DNA from: Bacteriovoracaceae bacterium | GTDB taxonomy: Bacteria; Bdellovibrionota; Bacteriovoracia; Bacteriovoracales; Bacteriovoracaceae | Reading direction: 5' to 3' | Length of the DNA stretch: 40,765 bases | Assembly (NCBI GenBank): GCA_028101965.1 | Contig: JAOHMI010000016.1 | Coordinates: 1-40,765 of the forward strand | In this document: positions 1 to 8,941 of the stretch, piece by piece | Layout: each line of letters opens with the position of its first letter | How positions within the stretch are numbered: the stretch's first letter is position 1 | The notes under the pieces: generated by a model | Seen by the model: only the letters and a program-made list of their open reading frames with translations | The model's database searches: none | What the model was told of the DNA's origin: nothing | Made by a program: the position numbers and the translations under genes

Positions 1-261
1 TCTCCAGGTATAATAGGGGCAATGCTATTTTACCATATTAACCAAAAAGGAATTGAATACACTGATGATGTTCCAATGAAAGATATTTCTCAAATTTCAT
101 TATTTACTCTAGATGAGAATGAAGACAGTGAATCTGAGACTATGGACAAAAGTTATTCTGAAATGACCTATCATGAATTAAAAACATATCTTGCTGAGGC
201 CGCATCTTTAGATCGAAAAATGCTAAAGGCAATCAATCAATCCATACCTCATTGTAAGTAA
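1..261 (+). CDS. 3' end of an unidentified gene entering from the left edge
   Basis: The reading frame is open from base 1 to the TAA at 259-261, with no stop before the first ATG at 22, so this is most likely the C-terminal part of a longer protein rather than a 79-aa gene. There is no convincing ribosome binding site before the ATG at 22. The first visible residues (SPGIIGAMLFYHINQKG) are hydrophobic and could be the end of a membrane segment. They are followed by an acidic, Ser/Glu/Asp-rich linker (residues about 45-60 of the visible part) and a short amphipathic helix. I do not recognise a family. It is followed by about 150 bases without a gene before the next start. Confidence 0.6.
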   Translation, partial: SPGIIGAMLFYHINQKGIEYTDDVPMKDISQISLFTLDENEDSESETMDKSYSEMTYHELKTYLAEAASLDRKMLKAINQSIPHCK

Positions 262-382
262 CTGGAAAAACATATTCATGTTAATCAACATCACATATTT
301 GAAACATGCTGTTATTTATTCCCTATAGACCTAGTGTAAATATACCAGAAAATGATATTTTTTAAGACGAAATCAACCTTCG

Positions 383-414
383 TAGGATAGCAAAAGATAA
401 AAAAGGCTATCCTA
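383..414 (+). promoter_or_regulatory. Hairpin abutting the start codon of the 414 gene
   Basis: TAGGATAGC (383-391) is the exact reverse complement of GCTATCCTA (406-414). The two arms are separated by a 14-base A-rich loop. The second arm ends on the A of the ATG at 414. The only Shine-Dalgarno-like bases (AAGG, 403-406) lie at the foot of this arm. In the mRNA the structure would hide both the ribosome binding site and the start codon. A translational control role is inference; the pairing itself is directly visible. Confidence 0.5.
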
Positions 415-2252
415 TGAAGATAAATATACTTGTTTTACTATTTGCTTTGATTTCAAACTATGCATTTTCATCTGAGGCAAGCACAATACGATATGCTACC
501 TGCCCTAATGTAAATCTAGATGCCACAACAATTATTAATAAAATTAACACGCTTGCGAGCCAATTAAAAACCTCAGAGTCCGATTACTGCTCAAGCTTAT
601 CTGAGAAGATACTTTCACTAAATGATATTATAAACAATCAAACCTGGAAGGATGCTAAGAATTCTTTAAAAGGTAATAACCTTGCCAACCTTGAAGGTTC
701 GCAAATCGAAAGCTTAAGTGGATTAACCGAAAAAGCATCCAGCCTTCTCTCTGAAACAATTTCTTCTTTGGCCTCTGATGAAAGCTGTTTACCCAAAAAA
801 AATAAGGAATCTTTTTTGGCCAATATGTCTACTGTAGTAAGAGAAGTATCTTCTACTGCAGGTAATATCTCTGGCCCTTATGGATTTGCGGTTAATCTTG
901 GTGGTTCATTACTCTCAGGTGCTATTTCTGGAATTGACAAAATCTTAAGTAAAAATAGATTTAAATTTAAAGACCATGAACAAGAGCTACTTTTTTTAAA
1001 CCAATACTGCGCCTATGCTGAGATACAAAAAGATATATCTGATTTCATTTCAACTCCAAATCGCCTCGATGAAATCGATCTTTTAGAGAAATATCTACAT
1101 GTTAAAATTAAAGACTTGAGAGATAACTGTGTCGAATGTGATGCGTACTATTTAGCTCATATGCAAAGAAAAAAGATTGAAAGAATTGAACATAAAATAA
1201 TTTCTTCTGCTAACTTGATTCCTCTCGGAGATGATCAGAACTCTAAGACCTATACTCGTTGTAAAGAAATTCATCGCTTTATCCACACAGATACATCTCC
1301 ATTGGCGGAGTTAATTTCTCTTTATGAAAATTATGAGAACCCTCTTCTTAGTAACAGCAATAAAGAGCTTATTGAGGACATTGTCTTAGCTTCGAAGGAA
1401 TTTCAAAAGTCACAAGAACGATTTCCAAAGCTCAGTAAGTGCATAATGCTGCCTTTAAAACAAAAGGTAAAAATAAGCATGGAGTTCAATTCTTTAATCA
1501 GAGACGAAATACTGCCCCTCAAAGATGAAGTTTTTACTTTTCATATGAACACACTCCTCTATGTGATGGATGTTAAGAAATATAAGGATCCTCTCGGCGA
1601 GTACACATCTAACTCGATTGCTCGCGTTCGCTGGATGGAGCACCAAAGAAATGAAAATAGAACAAAAATTAAAGATCCTAACTTTGAAATATCTGTGGGG
1701 AAAATTATTGAAACCAATGAAAAGCTCAAAAGAAGAATCAATGAACGATTTTTACCACAGTATTTTAAATTTCTCTTACGTTCAAACAAGAGAGGGATAA
1801 CAAATTTAAAACAAGCCATCTCTAAATACAGTCGGCAAAACAATATATTCACCAATAATAATAACTCATCGTTGAAAAACTCACTCTTAAAGAAAGTTCA
1901 TCTCTCCTTAGAAAAAGAGATGTCTAAAACAAAACTGATTCAAAGGTTATGCCTCTTTGATCAATATATGCTCAATAGCTCACCAAAAAAGTATAAATAC
2001 TGTAAACAAGCAATTTCTAAACTTAAATCTAGATATAAATCACTAAGTAAACAATATCCTAAGCTTCCAATCGAAGTGGATCGTTTATTTAAAAAAGAAA
2101 AAATTGAAAGCTATCAATCAAGTAGAGTCAGTGAATTTTCCAATCTAATCCAAAATTGGAACCAAAGAGGCGATTCTCGTTGGTGCTTAAAGCGCGAAGT
2201 TTACAAAGCTCAAAATACACAACAGCCTAATTATTGTAAAACAGAGAACTAA
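414..2252 (+). CDS. Secreted protein of unknown function, 612 aa
   Basis: The N-terminus (MKINILVLLFALISNYAFSS) is a clear signal peptide, so the product should leave the cytoplasm. The mature part starts with a helical region, then a glycine/serine-rich, weakly hydrophobic stretch at residues about 148-172, then a long charged helical region rich in Lys/Glu to the end. About fifteen cysteines are spread along the chain (for example near residues 32, 59, 124 and in the last 100 residues), which suits an oxidised, disulfide-bonded exported protein. I do not recognise a domain. The start at 414 is fixed by the signal peptide. The gene stop overlaps the stop of the convergent gene at 2249 by four bases, so no terminator lies between them. 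Confidence 0.8.
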   Translation: MKINILVLLFALISNYAFSSEASTIRYATCPNVNLDATTIINKINTLASQLKTSESDYCSSLSEKILSLNDIINNQTWKDAKNSLKGNNLANLEGSQIESLSGLTEKASSLLSETISSLASDESCLPKKNKESFLANMSTVVREVSSTAGNISGPYGFAVNLGGSLLSGAISGIDKILSKNRFKFKDHEQELLFLNQYCAYAEIQKDISDFISTPNRLDEIDLLEKYLHVKIKDLRDNCVECDAYYLAHMQRKKIERIEHKIISSANLIPLGDDQNSKTYTRCKEIHRFIHTDTSPLAELISLYENYENPLLSNSNKELIEDIVLASKEFQKSQERFPKLSKCIMLPLKQKVKISMEFNSLIRDEILPLKDEVFTFHMNTLLYVMDVKKYKDPLGEYTSNSIARVRWMEHQRNENRTKIKDPNFEISVGKIIETNEKLKRRINERFLPQYFKFLLRSNKRGITNLKQAISKYSRQNNIFTNNNNSSLKNSLLKKVHLSLEKEMSKTKLIQRLCLFDQYMLNSSPKKYKYCKQAISKLKSRYKSLSKQYPKLPIEVDRLFKKEKIESYQSSRVSEFSNLIQNWNQRGDSRWCLKREVYKAQNTQQPNYCKTEN

Positions 2253-3034
2253 AACTGCCATCCTCTACATTCTTTAGGTAAAACTCTTAAACCCAGGTCC
2301 ACACTATATTTTTCGTAACCGATATATTCATCATGATCGATATAAGGATCAGCAAAGAATTGGGAAAAATTAACTTTTTGGTTCTTCAAGAATAGCTTAA
2401 CAACTGATTTGCTTTCGTATTCAAAGTAACTTACATAATCATCGATGATATTCTTTGACTTACCTTTATAACTTATAAAACGATTTTTATAATACTTAAA
2501 TCCCTCTGTCACCCATGTCACTCTACCTTCAAATTTACTTAATAAATCATCAATTTTTAAAAAAAATTTAGACTTTATATTTTTACTTCTATGTGTATCC
2601 AGCACAATAGCCGGTTTATTTCCTTTTTTTAAATGAGAAAATTCAGTAGCATAATATTTCATGGCAGCCACAGCTTGAATACTGACACCCAGATCCTTCT
2701 TACCCGTTTTATCATCTCTATGAACTTCAAAATAAAATTTTGGAGCATAACCATTTTTAAGAAGAATTTTTGAAGCAGCGATGCTATGAGCATGCCCACT
2801 ATCTAAGATTATATAATTATGTTTAAACTTTTCGATACTTCGAGAAACTAAGCTTTGTACATTTCGATCTGCCTTAACATCACGTGGAGGGATTTGTTCC
2901 CAAATTTTTTGAATGCACTTATCTTTAAGTAAAGGCATTTTTCCAAATACGGATTGAACAAATTTATAATCTGAATTGGAAAGTAAAATTGAAGAATACA
3001 ATAATAAACAAGAAAGAATACAATTTATAACCAT
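2249..3034 (-). CDS. Exported protein of unknown function, 261 aa
   Basis: The protein begins with a hydrophobic segment (MVINCILSCLLLYSSILLSN) that fits a signal peptide or a single N-terminal anchor. The conserved-looking core is residues about 65-160, with the strand-like pieces YIILDSGHAHSIAASK and AIVLDTHRSKN. Both place Asp and His next to each other at the end of a hydrophobic strand, a pattern seen in enzymes, but I cannot assign a fold. The first piece vaguely recalls the ParB-type D-G-H-H-R loop; I do not consider that sufficient for a call. The gene overlaps the convergent 414 gene by four bases at the stop codons. It stands alone on its strand, with 144 bases between it and the end of the lipoprotein gene upstream. 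Confidence 0.7.
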   Translation of the reverse strand: MVINCILSCLLLYSSILLSNSDYKFVQSVFGKMPLLKDKCIQKIWEQIPPRDVKADRNVQSLVSRSIEKFKHNYIILDSGHAHSIAASKILLKNGYAPKFYFEVHRDDKTGKKDLGVSIQAVAAMKYYATEFSHLKKGNKPAIVLDTHRSKNIKSKFFLKIDDLLSKFEGRVTWVTEGFKYYKNRFISYKGKSKNIIDDYVSYFEYESKSVVKLFLKNQKVNFSQFFADPYIDHDEYIGYEKYSVDLGLRVLPKECRGWQF

Positions 3035-3178
3035 GGTTGCCCGCCCATATGGATCTATAAATCAGCAATCAAAGATTTATTATATTTAAATTAAAAGATT
3101 GAAAGAAAAGGTATTATGTTAGAGGGCGTAAGAAAATTAATGTTAGAACATGAAATATGAAAACTAAACTATATTGAA

Positions 3179-6100
3179 TTAATTTGAACCATCATCCGGT
3201 TTCACATAATAAACACCAACATTATCATAGTGAACAGATCGATAATCTAAAATTGATGATGGTCCTCCCGTTGAGTGCCACGCCCAATTATAGATTCCTG
3301 TTTTTAGGTACATTCCCTCTTCATCATTATATCCAACGGGACCTTGGTAATTAAAAACTTCATCATCATCTCTCCAAATTCTGACTAGTCCTGGCCCATC
3401 ATCTTCATAGGACCATCGAATTTTTAATGACCAATTCTCCCAAACTCCTGGATTAACATCACCTGGTAAATCTTCACAAAACTCTTCTTCGTCCCCATTA
3501 GGAGTTACCAGAGAGCTATGCCAGCGAATACAAACCCTAAATAGATTTTCATGTACATATAAACCAATTGGAGGTCCCTTTGATGACTCACCTGAGTCAG
3601 GTCGACCATGCCATTGCATGACAATAAATTTTGCTGGGTCTGGAACAAAAGGAACTGGAATTCTCATATCAAAATAATGATAAACTAATGCCGATTCACT
3701 TTGACTTTGAGGATTTAAATGTTCATGCATTTTCAAATGCCCCAACTCAGACTGAGAAAATTCAGCTCGAATGGAACCAGAGGCTAGGCAATCATTTTCA
3801 GTTATGTGAATCTGTACATAGTTACGTCCATTATCACTGGTAAAATAAACATTTTGAAAACTATCTGAAGTACACATATTGTCGTACTTGAAATCACCTT
3901 TAGTTTGATCATCAAAATTCGCTTGCAAATAAGGAGTATAACCTTGATCAATCATATATTGTTCATTATAAGGTTCTTCATTATTGGCGGTATTACCATT
4001 TCCATTATTATTACCATTACCGTTATTATTGCCTCCACCATTATTATTTCCAGTTCCAGAGAAAGTGACAATTAACTCAGGCGCAAAAATATCAATTCCA
4101 TTTGCGTTTTTACTTGAGTAAGCAGACCTTGTGCAATCCGCTGAGTCTGAGCTAATTTTTAAAGCGATAGCATTTCCAGAACTCCACTGAGAGCGTGATG
4201 TTATTTCCTGAATAAGCTCTGTATTTAAAGTTAAAGTCTCCTGGGTGCCACGAGCATCCTCTGTCCAAGTTGTCGGAGTCCATACTTGTTTCAGATCATT
4301 ATTAGTCCCAGGAAATCGAGTATGGAAACTTTGAACCGAAATATCATTAAATATATTTGCATTTGATGAATCTTCTAGTTCTAAATCTAAATTACAAGTG
4401 CCTTCCGAATCTTTTTTAGCGTGGAATTGAATTTTAGCTGAATTGATTTCAACTCCTTGAGGGATGATAACATTTGGAAACCTTAGTCCGATTGTTTGAC
4501 GAGTACTTCCATCCATTACCATTTCAAGATCAGAGCTATCCGCACTAACAGAAGAATTCTTAACCTCAATATCGTCCCACTTATTATTAACAGAAAAATT
4601 AATTGTTTGAGTTAGGGCATGCACTAATATTTGATTTGATTCTCTAGTCGTATTATCACCTTTATATAATTTAGCCATAAGTGTGTACTCACCAGCTGCT
4701 TCAATTTCCCAATCCACAGAATATGGATTTGTATTATCTTCACCAATTAACTGATTATTTACATACAGCTCAACTTTAACCACACCAGCATTTGCTTCTG
4801 CGTTTATATTTACTGGAACTGTTTGCAAAGAATTAAAGTAGCTATTTGCAATAGGGCTTTGAATTGAAATCATTGAGTCACTATTATTATTTATAATATG
4901 TACGCTATCTCCTCCGGGTTCCCATAAATCAATACCTGAAGGTAAATCAAACTTGGTGGATTCGCTTAGTGATTCCATTGTTTGATAATTAGTGTATTTA
5001 ACCGTTCTAATTTCAATTTTTTCCTTATCAATAAATAACCACTTTATTTGATTTATAGATGCTAATCCCTTTGTCCAACTTTTTCCATCATTAGCCGAAC
5101 GAGGAGTAGTCGCCCAAGAGCCTTCTCCAACATAAACTGTGCCATTCTCATCATCTCGAACAAAACCTTCATCATGGTTCTCACCATTTAATGGTACTCT
5201 TATGGGGAAAGTATTCTTAACCATATGGGTGTCACTTTCAAAAACTAAATTCATTTTCGCTTCATAAAACTTTTCAGCGAAAGTTTCATACATATCATTA
5301 CCTTCACTCTTGCAATCACAATGTGGACGCATTGGTTTATGATATTGAGCCATTCTCCAAATATAATTTTCTCCATGGGAATCAATATCATTATAAAACC
5401 AGTCAGCTTGAGTGCTACCATTGCTACTTTTAGCGACCTCTGAGTTTAGTGTATATAATCTAAATAAGTTTCCACCACCAGTAGATGCATAATAAACATC
5501 ATCTGGTGAATCGAATAATTTCTTTATACCATCGGGATCGTCCTCATGGTTTCCCCTAGTAGGAACAATAGGAGTTACCCGTCCATCATCTCGCACAGTA
5601 AGCATCCAATCATCAAACCAGCTTTTCCACTCATCAGACTCTTCACTGGAAGTGAAATCTCCTCCAAAAATAACTGCTTGAACATATAGTTTACGAACAA
5701 TATGATTTGCTTTTTTTCTTTGGTCCCAATTACTACGAGAGTCTCCTCCAGATATGAAAGATAATCGCTCAGTATTAACATTAGGTAATGTTTCAAACCA
5801 AAATCTCTTGGAATACAAATTCCCATCTTGGATAATAAAATAGTACTTTGTGCCAGCGATTAAACCAGTCAGGCGAACGAAAGTTGAATTCATTCCTTTA
5901 TAGCCATCATAGGAAACATCATAGTTTTTATTATTAGGATAGCTACTCACAGACATACCGTGATCAACTACACCATAGTGAATTTTTCGAATGGATCCCC
6001 CTTGTGAATCCCACCCGATAGAAGCCTCACTAGACATATCTCCTAAAAATGAAATTCTTAACCTAGGGGATAAGAAATTAGGAACTACTGTATTTCCGTT

Positions 6101-7945
6101 TGTTTGTTGACAAGAAATATAAATATTTACATTGGAATTTAAGTCTCCAGTCAAGTCCTCAGTGGCAGTGCATATTACGTCTTGAATTGTAGGAAGGACG
6201 AACTCATAACTGCTCCCCTCTTCTATTTCATAAGAATAGACTTGATTAACATCAAAACTTAATATGTCATCGTCTACAGAAGTATTTTCAATGGAAGCAT
6301 TAACTTGAATATTATTTGGATAGTTTCCTAAATATTTAATGGTTAGAGTTTTATCATAGTTTGTTCCAGACCCACCTCCATTTCCGTTTCCATTTGTTTC
6401 TTCGCAAGAAATATCAATATTCACATTGGAATCTAAGTCTCCTGCTAAATCTTCAGAAGCAGTACATGTTACATCTTGAATTGAAGGTAGTTCAAATTCA
6501 TAGCTACTACCCTGCTCAATTGTATAGGAATGCATTTGATTAATGCTAAAATTCAAAATTGAATTGTTAAGATTAGTACTTTCAATAGAGGCATTTACCT
6601 CAATGTTACTTGGATCACTTCCTAAATACTTAATTGTTAATATTTTATCATAATTATTACCAGTTCCATTACCGTTTCCATTTCCACTACTATTCAAATC
6701 AAGATAATGAATATGAAGTTCAGGAGCTTTTCTCTTACTTCCATCGCGAGACCATGCTCGCCGTTTACAATTCTCATCCGAACTAATTTTAAATGTAACG
6801 GCATTTCCTTCATTCCAAGATGATTGCGCCATAATATCTTCAAGGTTACTCGCAGGAATATTAAAAGCTTGCTTATAAGTCTTCTCTTCCTTTCTCCAAG
6901 CAGGAGGATCCCATTCTCCTATTTCATCCCAAGAGCGCTCATCAAAGTCTGAATAATTACTTATTTTTTCTGAATTTGACGAATCTTCCATTGAAACAAT
7001 TAAAGGACAGTACTCCGAATCATTGTATTTTGATGTAAATTGCAAGGTTGCACCAAGTAAAAGAATTCCATCATCCAGAGAAATATCCCTAAACCTAATT
7101 CCAACTTCCTGCTCTGTTGATCCGTCCATTACCATTTCTAAATCGCTACTACCGCCTTTGTATGAATCATCATTTTTGATTTCAAAATCATCTGAACCAG
7201 ACTCAATATTAAATACTTTGGTCGCAAATTTATCATAAGGAAAATCAGGTGAGATTTCGGAATCTCTCACATAGACTATTCTTAATTCAGGCATTCTCGT
7301 TGAACTTCCATCACGTGAGTAAGCCACTCTCTTACAAGACATCGCAGAACTAATTTTAAAAGCCAAAGAATTTCCAGACGCCCAACTAGACTTCGCAAAA
7401 ATTGACTCAAGAGAATCAGGACTAAAATTTGCTTTTTGATCCTCAACACGATCATCTTTTTCCCATCGGAGTACATCCCATTGACCTGCTTCAATCCAAT
7501 TTTGAGAGTCAAACTCACTAGCGGAAAAAAACTCAGGAGCATCAGCGATGTCTCTAACAAATAAATCTAATGTACATGGGTCTGAATCACTCTCCTCTGC
7601 GCTAAACTGAATCGAGGCAGAAACCACCTTAGACCCACTGGGTACATTTATATTATTAAACCTCAATCCAATTTGTTGTTGGTCACTTCCATCTATGACC
7701 ATTTCTAAATCACTACTGGATTTCTTTACACTTCCATCTCTAAGTTCAACATCATCATCTTTAGATTCAATTTTTGAAATGACGGTGTGGAATTGAATAA
7801 ATTGTGAATTATTATAATTGGAACCTGAAGTGTTCTGATTAATATTTCCAGCATTATTTTCTTCATATTCATCATTACCTGGTTGCTGATTACAACTGAA
7901 AAAAATTAAAACAATAAAAAAGGTGAGAACATTTAGTTTTGCCAT
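3179..7945 (-). CDS. Giant multidomain lipoprotein: CBM96-like repeats, PAP-like phosphoesterase, polysaccharide-lyase-like domain
   Basis: This 1588-aa product has a lipoprotein signal with the lipobox FFSC at residues 15-18 and Asn at +2, which predicts outer-membrane anchoring. Order of domains: two CBM96/DNRLRE-like repeats (about 60-226 and 245-415, each with SSDLEMV, GxRF, SSW..GNA and a C-K-R-x-A-x-S-R-D-G motif); two near-identical repeats of about 88 residues (432-519, 530-617) joined by Gly/Asn linkers; a fibronectin-like purple acid phosphatase N-domain (about 623-720); a calcineurin-type phosphoesterase (about 725-985) with D735, D763, GNH at 798-800, H869 and H907; a bacterial Ig-like domain (about 1027-1110); a third CBM96-like repeat (about 1115-1297); an Asn/Gly linker (1298-1322); and a C-terminal jelly-roll-like domain (about 1337-1583) resembling heparin/glucuronan-type polysaccharide lyases (MQWHGRP, GPPIGLYV, TGIYNW). 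The usual GHxH motif of the phosphatase is SDTH here. The combination suggests attack on charged polysaccharide. The substrate is unknown. Confidence 0.8.
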   Translation of the reverse strand: MAKLNVLTFFIVLIFFSCNQQPGNDEYEENNAGNINQNTSGSNYNNSQFIQFHTVISKIESKDDDVELRDGSVKKSSSDLEMVIDGSDQQQIGLRFNNINVPSGSKVVSASIQFSAEESDSDPCTLDLFVRDIADAPEFFSASEFDSQNWIEAGQWDVLRWEKDDRVEDQKANFSPDSLESIFAKSSWASGNSLAFKISSAMSCKRVAYSRDGSSTRMPELRIVYVRDSEISPDFPYDKFATKVFNIESGSDDFEIKNDDSYKGGSSDLEMVMDGSTEQEVGIRFRDISLDDGILLLGATLQFTSKYNDSEYCPLIVSMEDSSNSEKISNYSDFDERSWDEIGEWDPPAWRKEEKTYKQAFNIPASNLEDIMAQSSWNEGNAVTFKISSDENCKRRAWSRDGSKRKAPELHIHYLDLNSSGNGNGNGTGNNYDKILTIKYLGSDPSNIEVNASIESTNLNNSILNFSINQMHSYTIEQGSSYEFELPSIQDVTCTASEDLAGDLDSNVNIDISCEETNGNGNGGGSGTNYDKTLTIKYLGNYPNNIQVNASIENTSVDDDILSFDVNQVYSYEIEEGSSYEFVLPTIQDVICTATEDLTGDLNSNVNIYISCQQTNGNTVVPNFLSPRLRISFLGDMSSEASIGWDSQGGSIRKIHYGVVDHGMSVSSYPNNKNYDVSYDGYKGMNSTFVRLTGLIAGTKYYFIIQDGNLYSKRFWFETLPNVNTERLSFISGGDSRSNWDQRKKANHIVRKLYVQAVIFGGDFTSSEESDEWKSWFDDWMLTVRDDGRVTPIVPTRGNHEDDPDGIKKLFDSPDDVYYASTGGGNLFRLYTLNSEVAKSSNGSTQADWFYNDIDSHGENYIWRMAQYHKPMRPHCDCKSEGNDMYETFAEKFYEAKMNLVFESDTHMVKNTFPIRVPLNGENHDEGFVRDDENGTVYVGEGSWATTPRSANDGKSWTKGLASINQIKWLFIDKEKIEIRTVKYTNYQTMESLSESTKFDLPSGIDLWEPGGDSVHIINNNSDSMISIQSPIANSYFNSLQTVPVNINAEANAGVVKVELYVNNQLIGEDNTNPYSVDWEIEAAGEYTLMAKLYKGDNTTRESNQILVHALTQTINFSVNNKWDDIEVKNSSVSADSSDLEMVMDGSTRQTIGLRFPNVIIPQGVEINSAKIQFHAKKDSEGTCNLDLELEDSSNANIFNDISVQSFHTRFPGTNNDLKQVWTPTTWTEDARGTQETLTLNTELIQEITSRSQWSSGNAIALKISSDSADCTRSAYSSKNANGIDIFAPELIVTFSGTGNNNGGGNNNGNGNNNGNGNTANNEEPYNEQYMIDQGYTPYLQANFDDQTKGDFKYDNMCTSDSFQNVYFTSDNGRNYVQIHITENDCLASGSIRAEFSQSELGHLKMHEHLNPQSQSESALVYHYFDMRIPVPFVPDPAKFIVMQWHGRPDSGESSKGPPIGLYVHENLFRVCIRWHSSLVTPNGDEEEFCEDLPGDVNPGVWENWSLKIRWSYEDDGPGLVRIWRDDDEVFNYQGPVGYNDEEGMYLKTGIYNWAWHSTGGPSSILDYRSVHYDNVGVYYVKPDDGSN
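6097..6652 (-). repeat. Tandem intragenic duplication in the lipoprotein gene
   Basis: Two adjacent units encode residues 432-519 (6391-6652) and 530-617 (6097-6358) of the lipoprotein. They share long identical stretches such as LTIKYLG, NQ-x-x-SY, GSSYEF, IQDV and DLxSNVNI. Each is preceded by a Gly/Asn/Ser linker, so linker plus domain seem to have been copied together. Each unit contains two cysteines (xCTAxED and ISC), probably one disulfide per module. Confidence 0.75.
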
Positions 7946-7952
7946 TCAGAAG

Positions 7953-7981
7953 ATTATCGGCACTGACTAATTTTATATTAA
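7953..7981 (-). promoter_or_regulatory. Candidate promoter of the lipoprotein gene, possibly leaderless
   Basis: On the minus strand GATAAT (7953-7958) lies 17 bases after TTAATA (7976-7981). Only seven bases separate the -10 from the ATG at 7945, so transcription would begin at or next to the start codon. No Shine-Dalgarno sequence is present, which agrees with a leaderless message. The -35 matches the consensus in four of six positions. Confidence 0.4.
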
Positions 7982-8035
7982 GTACATCAGACTTAATCAA
8001 CTTGCTTAATAACTTAAACCAATAAATAATAACTT

Positions 8036-8941
8036 ATGAACCTTAAACTTTCTTTGCAGAGCATTTCGCTCAAGCATCTTTTCACAGGAACCATTCTCGC
8101 TTTATTTACTGGCCGTGCGATAAACTACTTTTTTTTCGACAGTCCAATTAGGGTTATATTATGGAACCAAAAATTATTGCACAAATTTATAGAAAAAACT
8201 TTCTCACTAACCTGGACAGAATATTCAACAATCTATGCAAATAATCTTGCTATCTGGGGAGATCGGTTATTTTTCACTACATCTATAATCGTTATCATAG
8301 TTATTGTCTTTAATTTAATACGCCAAAAAGAAGTAAACAAAAACATTTACCTTTTTGCATTCTTAATCACCCTCTTATTTTCTATTTTACATTATCTGGA
8401 TAACGCAAAAAGAGTTGGATTATTTCTAGAATTAAGTAATCAAACCATGACTCCTCTAATATGTTTACTTCTTCTCAATTCCAAACGAGAGAGAGTCACT
8501 TTAAGTATAATATCGATATGTATTGCTTCCACTTTTTTAGGTCATGGACTTTTTGCCTGGGGCATTTATCCCGTTCCTGCCCATTTCATTGATATGACTT
8601 TAAATACTTTCTCCATATTAAATGAATTCCAAGCAAGACTATTTCTTAAGCATGCTGCTGCATTAGATTTAATTATCGCTCTAGCTGCAATCTATTTAAT
8701 ATTCACCAAATTTAAATATAATAAATATGTTGTACTTGTAATGTGGTATGCGGTTGCTTGGGGTTTCATAACTTCATTAGCAAGATATTCTCTCTATCTA
8801 TCTAAATGGATCGATTTTTATGGTATTCATAGTTTTATCCCACAAATTCTTTTTAGGGTTCCTCATTGGACATTACCGCTAGCTTTAATCATTACTCTAT
8901 ACACAAAAAAAGTAAATCAATCTGAAAAAGTTGATAATTAA
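8036..8941 (+). CDS. Polytopic inner-membrane protein of unknown function, 301 aa
   Basis: The sequence contains about eight hydrophobic segments: residues about 15-33, 78-97, 104-121, 138-152, 158-176, 208-226, 232-254 and 278-292. This is a multi-spanning membrane protein of the cytoplasmic membrane. Aromatic and charged residues cluster in the loops (for example FFFDSPIRVILWNQK and ARYSLYLSKWIDFYG), but no transporter or enzyme signature is recognised. It reads away from the lipoprotein gene, with about 90 bases between the two starts that must hold both promoters. There is no Shine-Dalgarno sequence before the ATG. Its stop overlaps that of the convergent gene at 8938 by four bases. Confidence 0.75.
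   Translation: MNLKLSLQSISLKHLFTGTILALFTGRAINYFFFDSPIRVILWNQKLLHKFIEKTFSLTWTEYSTIYANNLAIWGDRLFFTTSIIVIIVIVFNLIRQKEVNKNIYLFAFLITLLFSILHYLDNAKRVGLFLELSNQTMTPLICLLLLNSKRERVTLSIISICIASTFLGHGLFAWGIYPVPAHFIDMTLNTFSILNEFQARLFLKHAAALDLIIALAAIYLIFTKFKYNKYVVLVMWYAVAWGFITSLARYSLYLSKWIDFYGIHSFIPQILFRVPHWTLPLALIITLYTKKVNQSEKVDN

Noticed and set aside
2249-3034. ParB-like nuclease assignment
   Set aside because: Only a loose similarity of the D-S-G-H-A-H segment to the ParB D-G-H-H-R loop; the Arg is missing and the protein is exported.
3996-4056. Short tandem repeats as a CRISPR or satellite
   Set aside because: They are codon repeats for an Asn/Gly linker inside the lipoprotein gene, with no spacers or regular unit length.
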